A DNA stretch of 64,000 bases from Kutzneria buriramensis (GTDB taxonomy: Bacteria; Actinomycetota; Actinomycetes; Mycobacteriales; Pseudonocardiaceae). A program made the translations under genes and the position numbers. Every line of letters begins with the position of its first letter. Within the stretch, counting starts at the first letter, position 1. Shown piece after piece: positions 7,739 through 15,177 of this stretch. The notes under the pieces are model-generated. The model ran no database searches and was not told the origin of the DNA. It was given only the letters and a program-made list of their open reading frames with translations. The stretch covers positions 744,001 to 808,000 of the forward strand of contig NZ_QUNO01000001.1 of NCBI RefSeq assembly GCF_003387475.1, in the 5' to 3' direction.

Positions 7739-8938
7739 CTACGTGAACAGGCCCTGTCCCCAGTACTGCCCCGGTGTGACCCCTGGCGGACAGACGAACA
7801 CGCCGCTGCCGATGTGCTGGATGTACTCGTTCAACGCGTCCCCGGCCAACGCCGTCTGCACGGTCACGAACTGCTTGGGATCCTTCATGTACGCGATGAA
7901 GAACAGGCCGCCGAGCAGGTTTCCGGTGGCGTCGATGCCGTCGGTGAACGAGTAGCCCCGTCGCAGCAGGTGGATGCCGCCGTTGTGCTCCGGCGACGCG
8001 AGCCGGATGTGCGCGTTGTCGGGGATGTCGCTGCTGCCGAGATCCGGGGTGTCGAACTCGTCGGTCCTGCCCAGCGGCGCGCCGGACGCCTTGTAGCGCC
8101 CGAACACGTTCTGCTGGTCGGCCAGGTAGTCCCGGTCCCAGGTCTCGATGTACATCCGGATTCGCCGCGCCACCACGTAACTGCCGCCGCGCAGCCACGG
8201 CTGGTCGGTCTCGTCGCCGATCCACACGCATCGGTCGAGCACGTCGGTCTGCTCGGCGCGGACGTTGCGGGTGCCGTCCTTGAATCCCATCAGGTTCCGC
8301 GGCGTCGCCTGCGCGCTCGACGTGGACGCCGTGCGGCCGAAGCCGAGCTGCATCCACCGCAGCACAACGGTTCCCGCCCCGAGCCGGGCCAGGTTGCGCA
8401 CCGCGTGGAACGTCACCTGCGGGTCGTCCGCGCACGCCTGGATGCACAGATCCCCGCCGGTGTAAGCGGGATCGAGGTTCTCCGGCGCGAGCTTCGGCAA
8501 CGGCTTCAACGCCGCCGGCTTCTTCGACGCCAGCCCGAACCGGTCGTCGAACAGTGACGGCCCGAAGCCGATCGTCACGGTCAGGTTGCCGGGTTTGAGG
8601 CCGTCGGCCTCGCCGGTGTCGGCCGGCGGCGCCTGCAGATCCGTCTCGCCGCCGGGCACCAGCTGGCCCTTGGTCATCGACTCGGCCGCGGTCGTCCACG
8701 TCTTGAGCAGGCGGACCAGCTCGGCGCGGTCCTTGGTGACCACGTCGAAGGCCGCGAAGGTCAGCCGATCCTGTTGCGGCGTCACGATTCCGGCCTGGTT
8801 CGCGGCCCGGAACGGTACGATCTGCGGGTCGTTCGCGGCGCTGGCGGACATCGCCGTCGCGTCGGCCGCGACCAGGCCGCCGATGCCGACCGCGCCCAGC
8901 CCGGAGAACAGCCTTCGGCGGGACAGTGCCGGCGTCAT
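7739..8938 (-). CDS. efeB: Tat-exported Dyp-type haem peroxidase EfeB
   Basis: 399 residues. The N-terminus has a twin-arginine signal (SRRRLFSGLGAVGIGG) ending near residue 33, so it is exported folded with its haem. Dyp-type features include GFKDGTRN (the GxxDG motif, distal Asp) and the proximal histidine region after PLGRTDEFDTPD. It starts inside the stop of efeO (ATGA overlap) and is the last gene of efeUOB. In this system EfeB acts outside the membrane, oxidising ferrous iron or removing it from haem, to feed the EfeU permease. Confidence 0.9.
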   Translation of the reverse strand: MTPALSRRRLFSGLGAVGIGGLVAADATAMSASAANDPQIVPFRAANQAGIVTPQQDRLTFAAFDVVTKDRAELVRLLKTWTTAAESMTKGQLVPGGETDLQAPPADTGEADGLKPGNLTVTIGFGPSLFDDRFGLASKKPAALKPLPKLAPENLDPAYTGGDLCIQACADDPQVTFHAVRNLARLGAGTVVLRWMQLGFGRTASTSSAQATPRNLMGFKDGTRNVRAEQTDVLDRCVWIGDETDQPWLRGGSYVVARRIRMYIETWDRDYLADQQNVFGRYKASGAPLGRTDEFDTPDLGSSDIPDNAHIRLASPEHNGGIHLLRRGYSFTDGIDATGNLLGGLFFIAYMKDPKQFVTVQTALAGDALNEYIQHIGSGVFVCPPGVTPGQYWGQGLFT

Positions 8939-10092
8939 TGCGCGACCTTCGCCGCGACCTGCGACATGGCCTCGCCCAGCGCGTTCACGGCCTGGGACAA
9001 CACCTTCTGCTGGTCCTTGGACACCGTCGAGTAGTCCACGTAACCGGTGTTGAGGTAGCCCGGGCTCTGCGCGTACGGCTTGAGCGCCGCCTCCACGGCC
9101 GCGTTGCGGTCCTGCACCGACCTGGCCAGCTCGGGCGCGGTCTTCTGCAGCGCCGGCAGCAGGAGGTTGAACGCCTCCATCGAGCCGTCCAGGTTGGCCT
9201 TGAAGTCGAGGAGGTCGATGTGCGAGTACCGCTCCTCCTCGCCGGTCACCTTGGACTTCTGGATCTCGTTGACGAGCTCCGTGGCGCCGTTGGCGATCTC
9301 GGCCGGCTGATAGGTCGCCTTGGCCACCAGCTGCTGCAGCGAGGTCACGTTCTTGACGAGCTCGTCGGCCACCGGGCCCATGCCGTCCAGCTTCCTCGTC
9401 TCGAAGATCGCCTGCTCGATCCGGTGGAAACCCTTGAAGTCAGCGGGATTGTCGAAGTCGTCGACGCGGCCGTCGATGTTCTTGTCCAGGTCGCCCCAGA
9501 TCTCCGCGACCGGCTCGACCTTCTCGTAGAACACGCGCGCCTGGCCGTAGGCGATGCCGGAAGCAGTGAGGTCGCCCGACTTCACCGCCGCCGCGAACGC
9601 CTGCGTGCCGGTCACCAGCCGGGTGACCTGGTCGGTGACCCACTTGCCGTAGTCGGTGGTCGCGGACACCAGAACCGGGTTGTCCTTCCACGACTTGCCG
9701 GCGTCGCCGGTCACGTGGAAGTCCCAGTGGTCCTTCTTGGCGCCCGGGCAGTAGATCTGGTAGTCGCCCTTGGCCAGCTCCAGCGAGAAGCCGCCGTCCA
9801 GGCCGGGCGTGAGGTTCTCCTGCTCGCCCAGCATCTGGCCGCCCGACAGCAGCTCCGCCTCGGTGACCGCGCCGGCGTCCTTGTTGGACACCTTGAAGTT
9901 CACCGCGCCGCTGCCGATCGTGGCCGGCGAGGGCTGGCACCCGTCGCCGGTCAGCGCCACCGTGACGTCGCCACCCGCGCCGGCGGGCGCGTTCGACGGC
10001 GCGCTGCCGCTGGTGCTGCCGCCCCCGCACGCGGTGAGGGCCAGAGTCGCCGCCGCGGCGAGCGCGGTCAGGCCGATGGTGGTGCTTCTCAC
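8935..10092 (-). CDS. efeO: iron-uptake lipoprotein EfeO
   Basis: 385 residues from the GTG at 10092, overlapping the stop of efeU (GTGA). A lipobox LALTAC (Cys about 22) marks a lipoprotein. Residues about 40-130 form a cupredoxin-like domain (GCQPSPATIGSGAVNFKVSN), and the rest is a peptidase-M75-type domain with the metal motif HRIEQ (HxxE). EfeO is thought to bind iron outside the membrane and pass it to EfeU. Both neighbours overlap by 4 bases, so the three are translationally coupled. Confidence 0.92.
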   Translation of the reverse strand: MRSTTIGLTALAAAATLALTACGGGSTSGSAPSNAPAGAGGDVTVALTGDGCQPSPATIGSGAVNFKVSNKDAGAVTEAELLSGGQMLGEQENLTPGLDGGFSLELAKGDYQIYCPGAKKDHWDFHVTGDAGKSWKDNPVLVSATTDYGKWVTDQVTRLVTGTQAFAAAVKSGDLTASGIAYGQARVFYEKVEPVAEIWGDLDKNIDGRVDDFDNPADFKGFHRIEQAIFETRKLDGMGPVADELVKNVTSLQQLVAKATYQPAEIANGATELVNEIQKSKVTGEEERYSHIDLLDFKANLDGSMEAFNLLLPALQKTAPELARSVQDRNAAVEAALKPYAQSPGYLNTGYVDYSTVSKDQQKVLSQAVNALGEAMSQVAAKVAQ

Positions 10093-10925
10093 GGGTTGGT
10101 CGCTCCAATCAGCTTCTTCTTGGCGGCCGTCCTCGGCCACAACACGTAGGCGAGCATCGGGACGGCGTAGACCAGCCAGCCCGTCACCTCGATCACCGTC
10201 GGGTACGGCTGCACCCCCAGCACCCCGCTGAACAGCGAGTACAGCGGCGTGCCCTGCACCACCAGCCACGACAGGTCGAGCGCCCGCTGCTGGCCGAACG
10301 AGATCCAGTGCGCTTCGAACGCCGTGTGCAGCGTGGACATGACCAGACCGGCCGCGACGATCACCAGCACGATGCCGGTGATCCGGAAGAACCGGCTGAG
10401 GTTGAGCCGCACGCCGCCCTTGTAGATGCCGTAGCCGATGCCGGCGGCGACCAGGATGCCCAGCACCGCGCCGAGGAACGACAGCGTGGCGTTGCCGCTG
10501 GCCTGGGTCAGCGCCAGCAGGAAGACAGCGGTCTCGAAGCCCTCGCGCAGCACGGCCAGGAACGCCATCACGACCAGCGCCATCGTTGAGCCCTGGGCCA
10601 GCGCGCTCGCCGCGGCGCCCTCGAGTTCCCTCTTCAGGCCGCGGGAGTGCTTCGCCATCCACAGCACCATGTACGTGACCATCACCACGGCCAGCGCGCC
10701 GACGACCGTCTCCAGGCCCTCCTGGCCCTGCTGCGGCAGCTCCTGGGAGATCACGCGGAGCGCGACGCCGATCACGACGCACAGCGCAACCGCGATGCCC
10801 ACACCGGTCCAGACCTGGCGAAGCGCGTCCTTGCGGCCCTGCTGGGCCAGGAACGCGGCGATGATCCCGACGATCAGCGCGGCCTCCAGGCCCTCGCGCA
10901 GTCCGATCACGAATGTGGGCAGCAT
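10089..10925 (-). CDS. efeU: ferrous-iron permease EfeU (Ftr1 family)
   Basis: 278 residues with about seven membrane segments. Both iron-transport REGLE-type motifs of the Ftr1 family are present: GLREGLEAALIVG near residue 10 and VLREGFETAVFLL near residue 125. It is the first gene of efeUOB, and an iron-box-like palindrome lies 13 bases before its start, so iron repression is likely. Confidence 0.92.
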   Translation of the reverse strand: MLPTFVIGLREGLEAALIVGIIAAFLAQQGRKDALRQVWTGVGIAVALCVVIGVALRVISQELPQQGQEGLETVVGALAVVMVTYMVLWMAKHSRGLKRELEGAAASALAQGSTMALVVMAFLAVLREGFETAVFLLALTQASGNATLSFLGAVLGILVAAGIGYGIYKGGVRLNLSRFFRITGIVLVIVAAGLVMSTLHTAFEAHWISFGQQRALDLSWLVVQGTPLYSLFSGVLGVQPYPTVIEVTGWLVYAVPMLAYVLWPRTAAKKKLIGATNP

Positions 10926-10937
10926 CGGGTCTCCAGA

Positions 10938-10965
10938 TCAGGTGTGCCTTACCTGTAAGTAAGGC
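10938..10965 (-). promoter_or_regulatory. IdeR/DmdR-type iron box in front of efeU
   Basis: The minus-strand sequence ACAGGTAAGGCACACCTGA (10938-10956) matches 14 of 19 positions of the DtxR/IdeR consensus TTAGGTTAGGCTCACCTAA, counted by eye. It overlaps a second perfect inverted repeat, GCCTTAC-6-GTAAGGC (10946-10965). The position just upstream of the efeU start fits repression by an iron-loaded DtxR-family protein. The regulator gene itself is not in the window. Confidence 0.7.
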
Positions 10966-11057
10966 GAGGCTATCTAAAACACCCCGCGGCGCACTGTCAA
11001 CCAGATGGGGGACCTGTCACGTTGGAGCCGGACATCCGGCGGCTACCGTGACCACCC

Positions 11058-11681
11058 ATGGACGTCCTCGTCGTCGATCACCCGCTGGCCAGGGCCCGCC
11101 TGACCACCATGCGGGACGCGCGCACCGACAGCGCCGCGTTCCGGGCCGCCCTGCACGAGCTGACCGTGATGCTCGTCTACGAGGCGACCCGTGAGGCCCC
11201 GGTGGCCATCGAGCGGATCCACACGCCGGTGGCCCGCACCGAGGGCTACCGGCTGAGCAACCCGCCGCTGCTGGTGCCGGTGCTGCGGGCCGGGCTGGGC
11301 ATGGCCGACCAGGCGCACAAGCTCATCCCGGACGCCCAGATGGGCTTCGTCGGGCTGGCCCGCGACGAGCACACCCTCCAGCCCACGCCGTACATGGAGT
11401 CGCTGCCGGAGAGCCTGGCCGGGCGGCCGGTGCTGGTGCTGGACCCGATGCTGGCCACCGGCGGGTCGATGGTGCACACCATCAACCTGCTCACCGAGCG
11501 CGGCGCCGCCGATGTGACCGCCGTGTGCGCGCTGGCCGCGCCCGAGGGCATCCGGCGGCTGGAGGAGTCCGGGCTGCCGGTGCGGGTGGTGACCGCGAGC
11601 GTGGACGAGCGGCTCAACGAGTCCGGCTTCATCGTGCCCGGCCTCGGCGACGCCGGTGACCGTCAGTACGGGGCGGTCTGA
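11058..11681 (+). CDS. upp: uracil phosphoribosyltransferase
   Basis: 207 residues, the usual length. Converts uracil and PRPP to UMP in pyrimidine salvage. Motifs: [11 protein letters not shown], the PRPP-binding loop [11 protein letters not shown], and the C-terminal uracil-binding [16 protein letters not shown]. Start ATG 11058. In M. tuberculosis upp also lies close to pmmB and deoD, as here. Confidence 0.95.
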   Translation: MDVLVVDHPLARARLTTMRDARTDSAAFRAALHELTVMLVYEATREAPVAIERIHTPVARTEGYRLSNPPLLVPVLRAGLGMADQAHKLIPDAQMGFVGLARDEHTLQPTPYMESLPESLAGRPVLVLDPMLATGGSMVHTINLLTERGAADVTAVCALAAPEGIRRLEESGLPVRVVTASVDERLNESGFIVPGLGDAGDRQYGAV

Positions 11682-11738
11682 GAAAACCTTTACAACTAAC
11701 GGTTGCCAGTTTTCCGGCTGCGTCTTTCGAGTGTCCGC

Positions 11739-11782
11739 ACTGGTCTAGACCTTGACGAAAGGTGGTCTGGACCACATTATTT
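11739..11782 (+). promoter_or_regulatory. DasR-type operator pair with promoter
   Basis: Two sites resemble the DasR response element ACTGGTCTAGACCA-GT: ACTGGTCTAGACC at 11739-11751 (perfect 10-bp palindrome GGTCTAGACC) and GTGGTCTGGACCAC at 11762-11775 (perfect 6+2+6 inverted repeat). Their centres are 22 bp apart, two helical turns. TTGACG (11752-11757) lies between them and CATTAT (11777-11782) follows, a -35/-10 arrangement overlapped by operators as in Streptomyces chitinase promoters. It reads rightward, yet no plus-strand gene follows. Confidence 0.72.
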
Positions 11783-11788
11783 CGAGTG

Positions 11789-11832
11789 CGAGGCCCGGGG
11801 AGGTCACGTGGCGGCCACTTCCCCGGGTCTCG
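11789..11832. terminator. strong hairpin terminator between upp and tetR
   Basis: A 13-bp stem (11789-11801 with 11820-11832, one G-U pair) encloses a smaller GTGG/CCAC hairpin and is followed on the plus strand by TTTCGTTC. It overlaps the last codons of the minus-strand TetR gene. It starts only about 7 bases after the -10 element of the DasR-type promoter. Confidence 0.75.
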
Positions 11833-12442
11833 TTTCGTTCCGGCCGCGGGTGCGTCGCCAGCCGTCCACGAGGGCGCGGACCGCTCGCTCGTAGGCCGGC
11901 TCCATCACCTCTCGCGGCGGCATGTTGCCCTGGAGTTCCAGCGACATCAGGCCGTGCACCAGGCCCCAGGCCGAGGCCGCGATGACGTCCGGCGACTCGT
12001 CGACGTAGACGCCGCTGTCGACGCCGCGCTGCACGGTGTCGTAGAGCCGGCGGAAGCCGCTTTCCGACACCTCCGCCAGCAGGACGTCCTGCTGGATGTG
12101 GGCGCGGGCCGCGTCCGTGAAGAGCAGCGCGTAGAGGTGTGGTTCCGCCAGCGCGTACCGGCGATAGGCCAGGCCGAGCTGGATCAGGTCCTCGGCCGGG
12201 TCCTCCGAGGTCGGGGCCGCGCTCAGCTGCCGCGTGAAGCCCTTGAACGCCTCCAGGTAGACGGTTCTGATCAGGCCGGGCTTGCCGCCGAACAGCGAGT
12301 AGACCGCCGTCGTCGACGTGCTGACGTCGGTGGCGAGCTTGCGCAGGCTGAGCGCGTCCACCCCGTCCGTGGCGATCAGTTCCGCCGCGCAGGTCAGCAG
12401 CCGTCCGCGCAGGGCCTCGTCGTGGGTCTTCGGTCGTGGCAC
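11804..12442 (-). CDS. TetR-family transcriptional regulator
   Basis: 212 residues from GTG 12442 (VPRPKTHDEALRGRLL). The N-terminal helix-turn-helix is seen in GVDALSLRKLATDVSTSTTA followed by VYSLFGGKPGLI. The C-terminal half has the pattern of the TetR WHG (TetR_C_33-like) ligand domain (WGLVHGLMSLEL). It is divergent from the DUF4188 gene, starting 63 bp away, and probably controls that gene and itself. Likely ligand unknown. Confidence 0.88.
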   Translation of the reverse strand: MPRPKTHDEALRGRLLTCAAELIATDGVDALSLRKLATDVSTSTTAVYSLFGGKPGLIRTVYLEAFKGFTRQLSAAPTSEDPAEDLIQLGLAYRRYALAEPHLYALLFTDAARAHIQQDVLLAEVSESGFRRLYDTVQRGVDSGVYVDESPDVIAASAWGLVHGLMSLELQGNMPPREVMEPAYERAVRALVDGWRRTRGRNETRPGEVAAT

Positions 12443-12505
12443 TTGACGAGTGTATCCGAAACGGTGTTTTATAACGGCGTCACAAAACGTGGGGAGGGAT
12501 CCGAG

Positions 12506-12985
12506 ATGGTCTTCGACGGACGGTGGACGGCCCGGCTGCCCGAGGAGGGCGGCGCCGTGTTCCTGATCGGCATGCGGTTCAACAAGCCGTGGCGGGTGGA
12601 CAAGTGGTTTCCGGTGGCCAGCGCCATGCCGCGGATGCTCGTGCACCTCGGCAAGCACCCCGAGCTGGGCTTTCTCGGCGGGCACTCGTGGTTCGGGCGG
12701 ACCACGATCCTGCTGTCGTACTGGCGCAGCGCCGAGGATCTGATCAACTTCGCGGCGGCCAAGGAGGCGCCGCACCTGGAGGCGTGGAAGGCCTACAACC
12801 GGGCCGTCGGCGCCGACGGCACCGTGGGTGTGTGGCACGAGACCTACCTGGTGTCACCCGGCAAGGCCGAGGTCATCTACGCCAACATGCCCGCCTTCGG
12901 GCTGGCCGGGGCGTTCAGCCACGAGCCCGTCACCAGGGACAGCAACAGCTCGCGCAAGCGCCTGGCCACCGCTGGACCCGTCTGA
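12506..12985 (+). CDS. DUF4188 family protein (monooxygenase-like)
   Basis: 159 residues from ATG 12506 behind GGGGAGG. Pattern: VFLIGMRFNKPWRVDKWFPV, then HPELGFLGGHSWFGRTTILLSYWRS and HEAW-like ending AYNRAVGADGTVGVWHETYLV, which fits the DUF4188 family of small dimeric alpha/beta-barrel proteins, some linked to monooxygenase or isomerase steps. Exact chemistry cannot be read. Divergent from a TetR regulator that probably represses it. Confidence 0.7.
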   Translation: MVFDGRWTARLPEEGGAVFLIGMRFNKPWRVDKWFPVASAMPRMLVHLGKHPELGFLGGHSWFGRTTILLSYWRSAEDLINFAAAKEAPHLEAWKAYNRAVGADGTVGVWHETYLVSPGKAEVIYANMPAFGLAGAFSHEPVTRDSNSSRKRLATAGPV

Positions 12986-12998
12986 TACCAGATTGGTA
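12986..12998 (+). promoter_or_regulatory. putative operator of the toxin-antitoxin pair
   Basis: TACCA-GAT-TGGTA, a 5+3+5 inverted repeat, lies right after the DUF4188 stop and 17 bases before the antitoxin start. Ribbon-helix-helix antitoxins commonly bind such a site to repress their own operon; the assignment is inference. Confidence 0.4.
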
Positions 12999-13014
12999 CC
13001 GTGGCGGCGTGGCG

Positions 13015-13215
13015 ATGACTCTGCGGTTGAGCGACGAGGAGAACCGCCAGCTCGACGAGCTGGCGGCGGCCGAGGGGCGCTCCAAGCAGGAGATCGTGCG
13101 ACTCGCGCTGGCCGAGCGCTGGGCCCGGTTGCAGAAGGAGGAGCAGCTCGGCGAGGTGCTCGGCCGGGTGCTGCCGCGCTACCAGGGGCTGCTCGATCGG
13201 TTCGGTCCGGCCTGA
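13015..13215 (+). CDS. ribbon-helix-helix antitoxin
   Basis: 66 residues (MTLRLSDEENRQLDEL). The short strand MTLRL followed by two helices with LDELAAAEGRSKQEIVRLAL is the CopG/Arc ribbon-helix-helix pattern. A GTG two codons upstream (13009) is an alternative start. The stop is directly followed by the GTG of the Doc-like gene. It should bind DNA as a dimer and neutralise the partner through its C-terminal tail. Confidence 0.8.
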   Translation: MTLRLSDEENRQLDELAAAEGRSKQEIVRLALAERWARLQKEEQLGEVLGRVLPRYQGLLDRFGPA

Positions 13216-13593
13216 GTGGACTACCTCGACGCCGGCGACCTGCTCGTGCTGGCCACCGCCGTCACCGGCGGCGACCTCGTCGTCCGTGACCTCGGCCTGC
13301 TCGACTCCGCCGCCCATCGACCCCGGGCCACCGTGCTCGGGGTCGAGGCCTACAACACCCTCTGGCTCAAGGCCGCCGCCGTGCTGCACTCCATCGTCCG
13401 CACCCGCCCCCTCGCCGAAGGCAACTGGCGCCTCGGCTGGGTCGCCGCCGTCGCCCTGTGCGACATCAACGGCTGGTGGATCGACGCCGACGAGGACGAG
13501 GCCCTGGGCGTCGTCCGCGCCGTGGCCCACGGCCGCCTGGAGGTCGTGGACCTCGCCACCCGCTTCGAGAACTGGTCCGTGCCCAAGGTCTGA
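13216..13593 (+). CDS. Doc/Fic-like toxin with degenerate motif
   Basis: 125 residues from GTG 13216, immediately after the antitoxin stop. The opening YLDAGDLLVLATAV, the central helix and the segment RTRPLAEGNWRLGWVAAV match Doc-type toxins. In active Doc/Fic the motif is HPFxxGNKR; here it reads RPLAEGNWR, so the catalytic His is replaced while G-N and the final Arg remain. Doc phosphorylates elongation factor Tu; this variant may be altered or inactive. Similar diverged toxins are frequent in actinomycetes. Confidence 0.72.
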   Translation: MDYLDAGDLLVLATAVTGGDLVVRDLGLLDSAAHRPRATVLGVEAYNTLWLKAAAVLHSIVRTRPLAEGNWRLGWVAAVALCDINGWWIDADEDEALGVVRAVAHGRLEVVDLATRFENWSVPKV

Positions 13594-13681
13594 CTTCGCC
13601 GGACCGCGGAAACGCCCCCGCCCAACCCTGGGGGCCGGCCCCGCTGCCAGCCTACTCGGCGGGGTGGGCGTGTTCGCTGGT

Positions 13682-13720
13682 TGTGGATCTTGCTGTGGAT
13701 AACTCGAGGGCTGTGGACAA
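13682..13720 (-). other. cluster of DnaA-box-like 9-mers
   Basis: Three same-orientation 9-mers in the 197-bp gap before the MerR gene: TGTGGATCT (13682-13690), TGTGGATAA (13694-13702, complement of TTATCCACA) and TGTGGACAA (13712-13720, complement of TTGTCCACA, the preferred actinobacterial box). Function untested; the chromosomal origin is not here because dnaA/dnaN are absent. Confidence 0.5.
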
Positions 13721-13752
13721 ACGTTTGCTACTGGTTCGACGAGTGGTCACGC

Positions 13753-13783
13753 TTGACCTGGAGCGCACTCCAGCTTCTACGGT
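13753..13783 (+). promoter_or_regulatory. MerR-type promoter/operator
   Basis: TTGACC (13753-13758) is followed after a 19-bp spacer by TACGGT (13778-13783). The spacer contains the perfect inverted repeat CTGGAG-CGCA-CTCCAG (13758-13773). A long 19-bp spacer holding a palindrome is the usual MerR arrangement, where the activator twists the DNA to align -35 and -10. The MerR start is 8 bases downstream. Confidence 0.65.
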
Positions 13784-13790
13784 CGATGTC

Positions 13791-14189
13791 GTGACTTACT
13801 CGATCGCCCAGGCAGCGGAACGCAGCGGGTTGTCCATCGACACCCTCCGCTACTACGAACGAATCGGGCTGGTCGACCCACCGGCCCGGGACTCGGGGGG
13901 ACGTCGCTCGTACTCCGACGAGGACCTCTCCTGGCTGGAGTTCCTCACCAAGCTGCGCACGACCGGGATGCCGATCCGGCTGATGCGCGAATACGCCCAG
14001 TTGCGCCACAAGGGCCTGGCCACGGCGGGCCGGCGCAAGCAGCTGCTCTACGACCACCGGACGGACGTCCGGCAGCGCATCGCCGAACTCCAGGCGTGCC
14101 TGGCCATCCTCGACTACAAGATCACCAACTACGCCGACATCGAGGCCAAGATGGCCGGCGAGTCGCTGGTGCAGGAGGTGTCGGCGTGA
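13791..14189 (+). CDS. MerR-family transcriptional regulator
   Basis: 132 residues from GTG 13791. The winged helix-turn-helix is clear: [20 protein letters not shown], then [20 protein letters not shown] and the dimer helix. No metal-binding cysteines are visible, which suggests a small-molecule or redox-type sensor of the sort found beside aldo-keto reductases. Its stop overlaps the start of the first reductase (GTGA), so the three genes form one unit controlled by the palindromic promoter upstream. Confidence 0.9.
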   Translation: MTYSIAQAAERSGLSIDTLRYYERIGLVDPPARDSGGRRSYSDEDLSWLEFLTKLRTTGMPIRLMREYAQLRHKGLATAGRRKQLLYDHRTDVRQRIAELQACLAILDYKITNYADIEAKMAGESLVQEVSA

Positions 14190-15166
14190 CGCTTCCGACC
14201 AGGCGGCTCGGCGAGCTGGCGGTCGGCGCGCAGGGTCTGGGCTGCATGGGCATGAGCCAGTCCTACGGCCAGGGCGACGAGGCCGAGTCGATCGCGACCG
14301 TCCACCGGGCGATCGACCTCGGCGTCACGCTCTTCGACACCGCCGACCAGTACGGCCGCGGCGCGAACGAAGAGCTGCTCGGCCGGGCCCTCAAGGGCCG
14401 CCGCGACCAGGTGGCGATTGCGACGAAGTTCGGGTTCGTGTCCACGGAGGGCGCGATCGCCATCCGTGGCGACGCCGCTTATGTGCATCAGGCCGTCAAC
14501 AGTAGTCTACAGCGGATCAATATTGACAACATTGATCTATATTATCAACATCGGGTCGATCCGAATGTGCCGATCGAGGAGACGGTCGGCGCGATGGCGG
14601 AGCTCGTGCAGGCGGGCAAGGTCCGTTACCTGGGGTTGTCGGAGGCCGGACCGGAGACGATCCGCCGGGCGCACGCGGTGCACCCGATCACGGCACTTCA
14701 GAGCGAGTGGTCGCTGTGGACCAGGGACATCGAGGCGGAGATCCTGGCGGTCTGCCGCGAACTCGGCATCGGCATCGTGCCGTTCTCGCCGCTCGGCCGG
14801 GGATTTCTGACGGGCAGCGTGACGTCGGTCGACAAGCTCGACTCCGACGACATGCGGCGGAGCCTGCCGCGGTTCAGCGGCGAGAACTTCGACCGAAACC
14901 TCGCAATCGTCGACGAGCTCAACTCGCTGGCGGCCGAGCGCGGCGTCACCGCGGGTCAGCTGGCGCTGGCGTGGGTGCAGCACCAGGGCGACGACGTGGT
15001 GCCGATTCCGGGCACCAAGCGGCGCAAGTACCTGGAGGAGAACGTCGCCGCGGCCGACCTGAAGCTGACCGCCGACGACCTGGCGGCGATCGAGGCTGCC
15101 GCGCCCGTCGACGCGGTGGTCGGCGACCGGTACCGCCCCGAAATGCAGAAACTCGTCGGACGCTGA
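14186..15166 (+). CDS. aldo-keto reductase (first of tandem pair)
   Basis: 326 residues from GTG 14186. NADPH-dependent carbonyl reduction is expected. Visible features: [28 protein letters not shown] with the catalytic Asp/Tyr, ATKFGFV with the Lys, YYQHRVDP with the His, and PIPGTKR for cofactor binding. It is translationally coupled to the MerR gene and followed after 11 bases by a close paralogue. Bases 14468-14667 are nearly identical to the paralogue and locally AT-rich. Confidence 0.92.
   Translation: MTLPTRRLGELAVGAQGLGCMGMSQSYGQGDEAESIATVHRAIDLGVTLFDTADQYGRGANEELLGRALKGRRDQVAIATKFGFVSTEGAIAIRGDAAYVHQAVNSSLQRINIDNIDLYYQHRVDPNVPIEETVGAMAELVQAGKVRYLGLSEAGPETIRRAHAVHPITALQSEWSLWTRDIEAEILAVCRELGIGIVPFSPLGRGFLTGSVTSVDKLDSDDMRRSLPRFSGENFDRNLAIVDELNSLAAERGVTAGQLALAWVQHQGDDVVPIPGTKRRKYLEENVAAADLKLTADDLAAIEAAAPVDAVVGDRYRPEMQKLVGR
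14468..14667 (+). repeat. near-identical block shared by the two reductase genes, copy 1
   Basis: 200 bases that differ from 15463-15662 at only three positions by eye, while the flanks of the two genes are clearly more diverged. The first 100 bases use codons unusual here (TAT, AGT, CTA, ATT, CAT, CAA), for example GATCTATATTATCAACAT. Confidence 0.85.
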
Positions 15167-15177
15167 CAAGGAGAGAG

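Noticed and set aside
11703-11894. Small gene driven by the DasR-type promoter
   Set aside because: The short plus-strand frame starts upstream of the promoter, has no ribosome-binding site and lies antisense to tetR.
13682-13720. Chromosomal replication origin
   Set aside because: Three boxes only, no dnaA, dnaN or AT-rich unwinding region.
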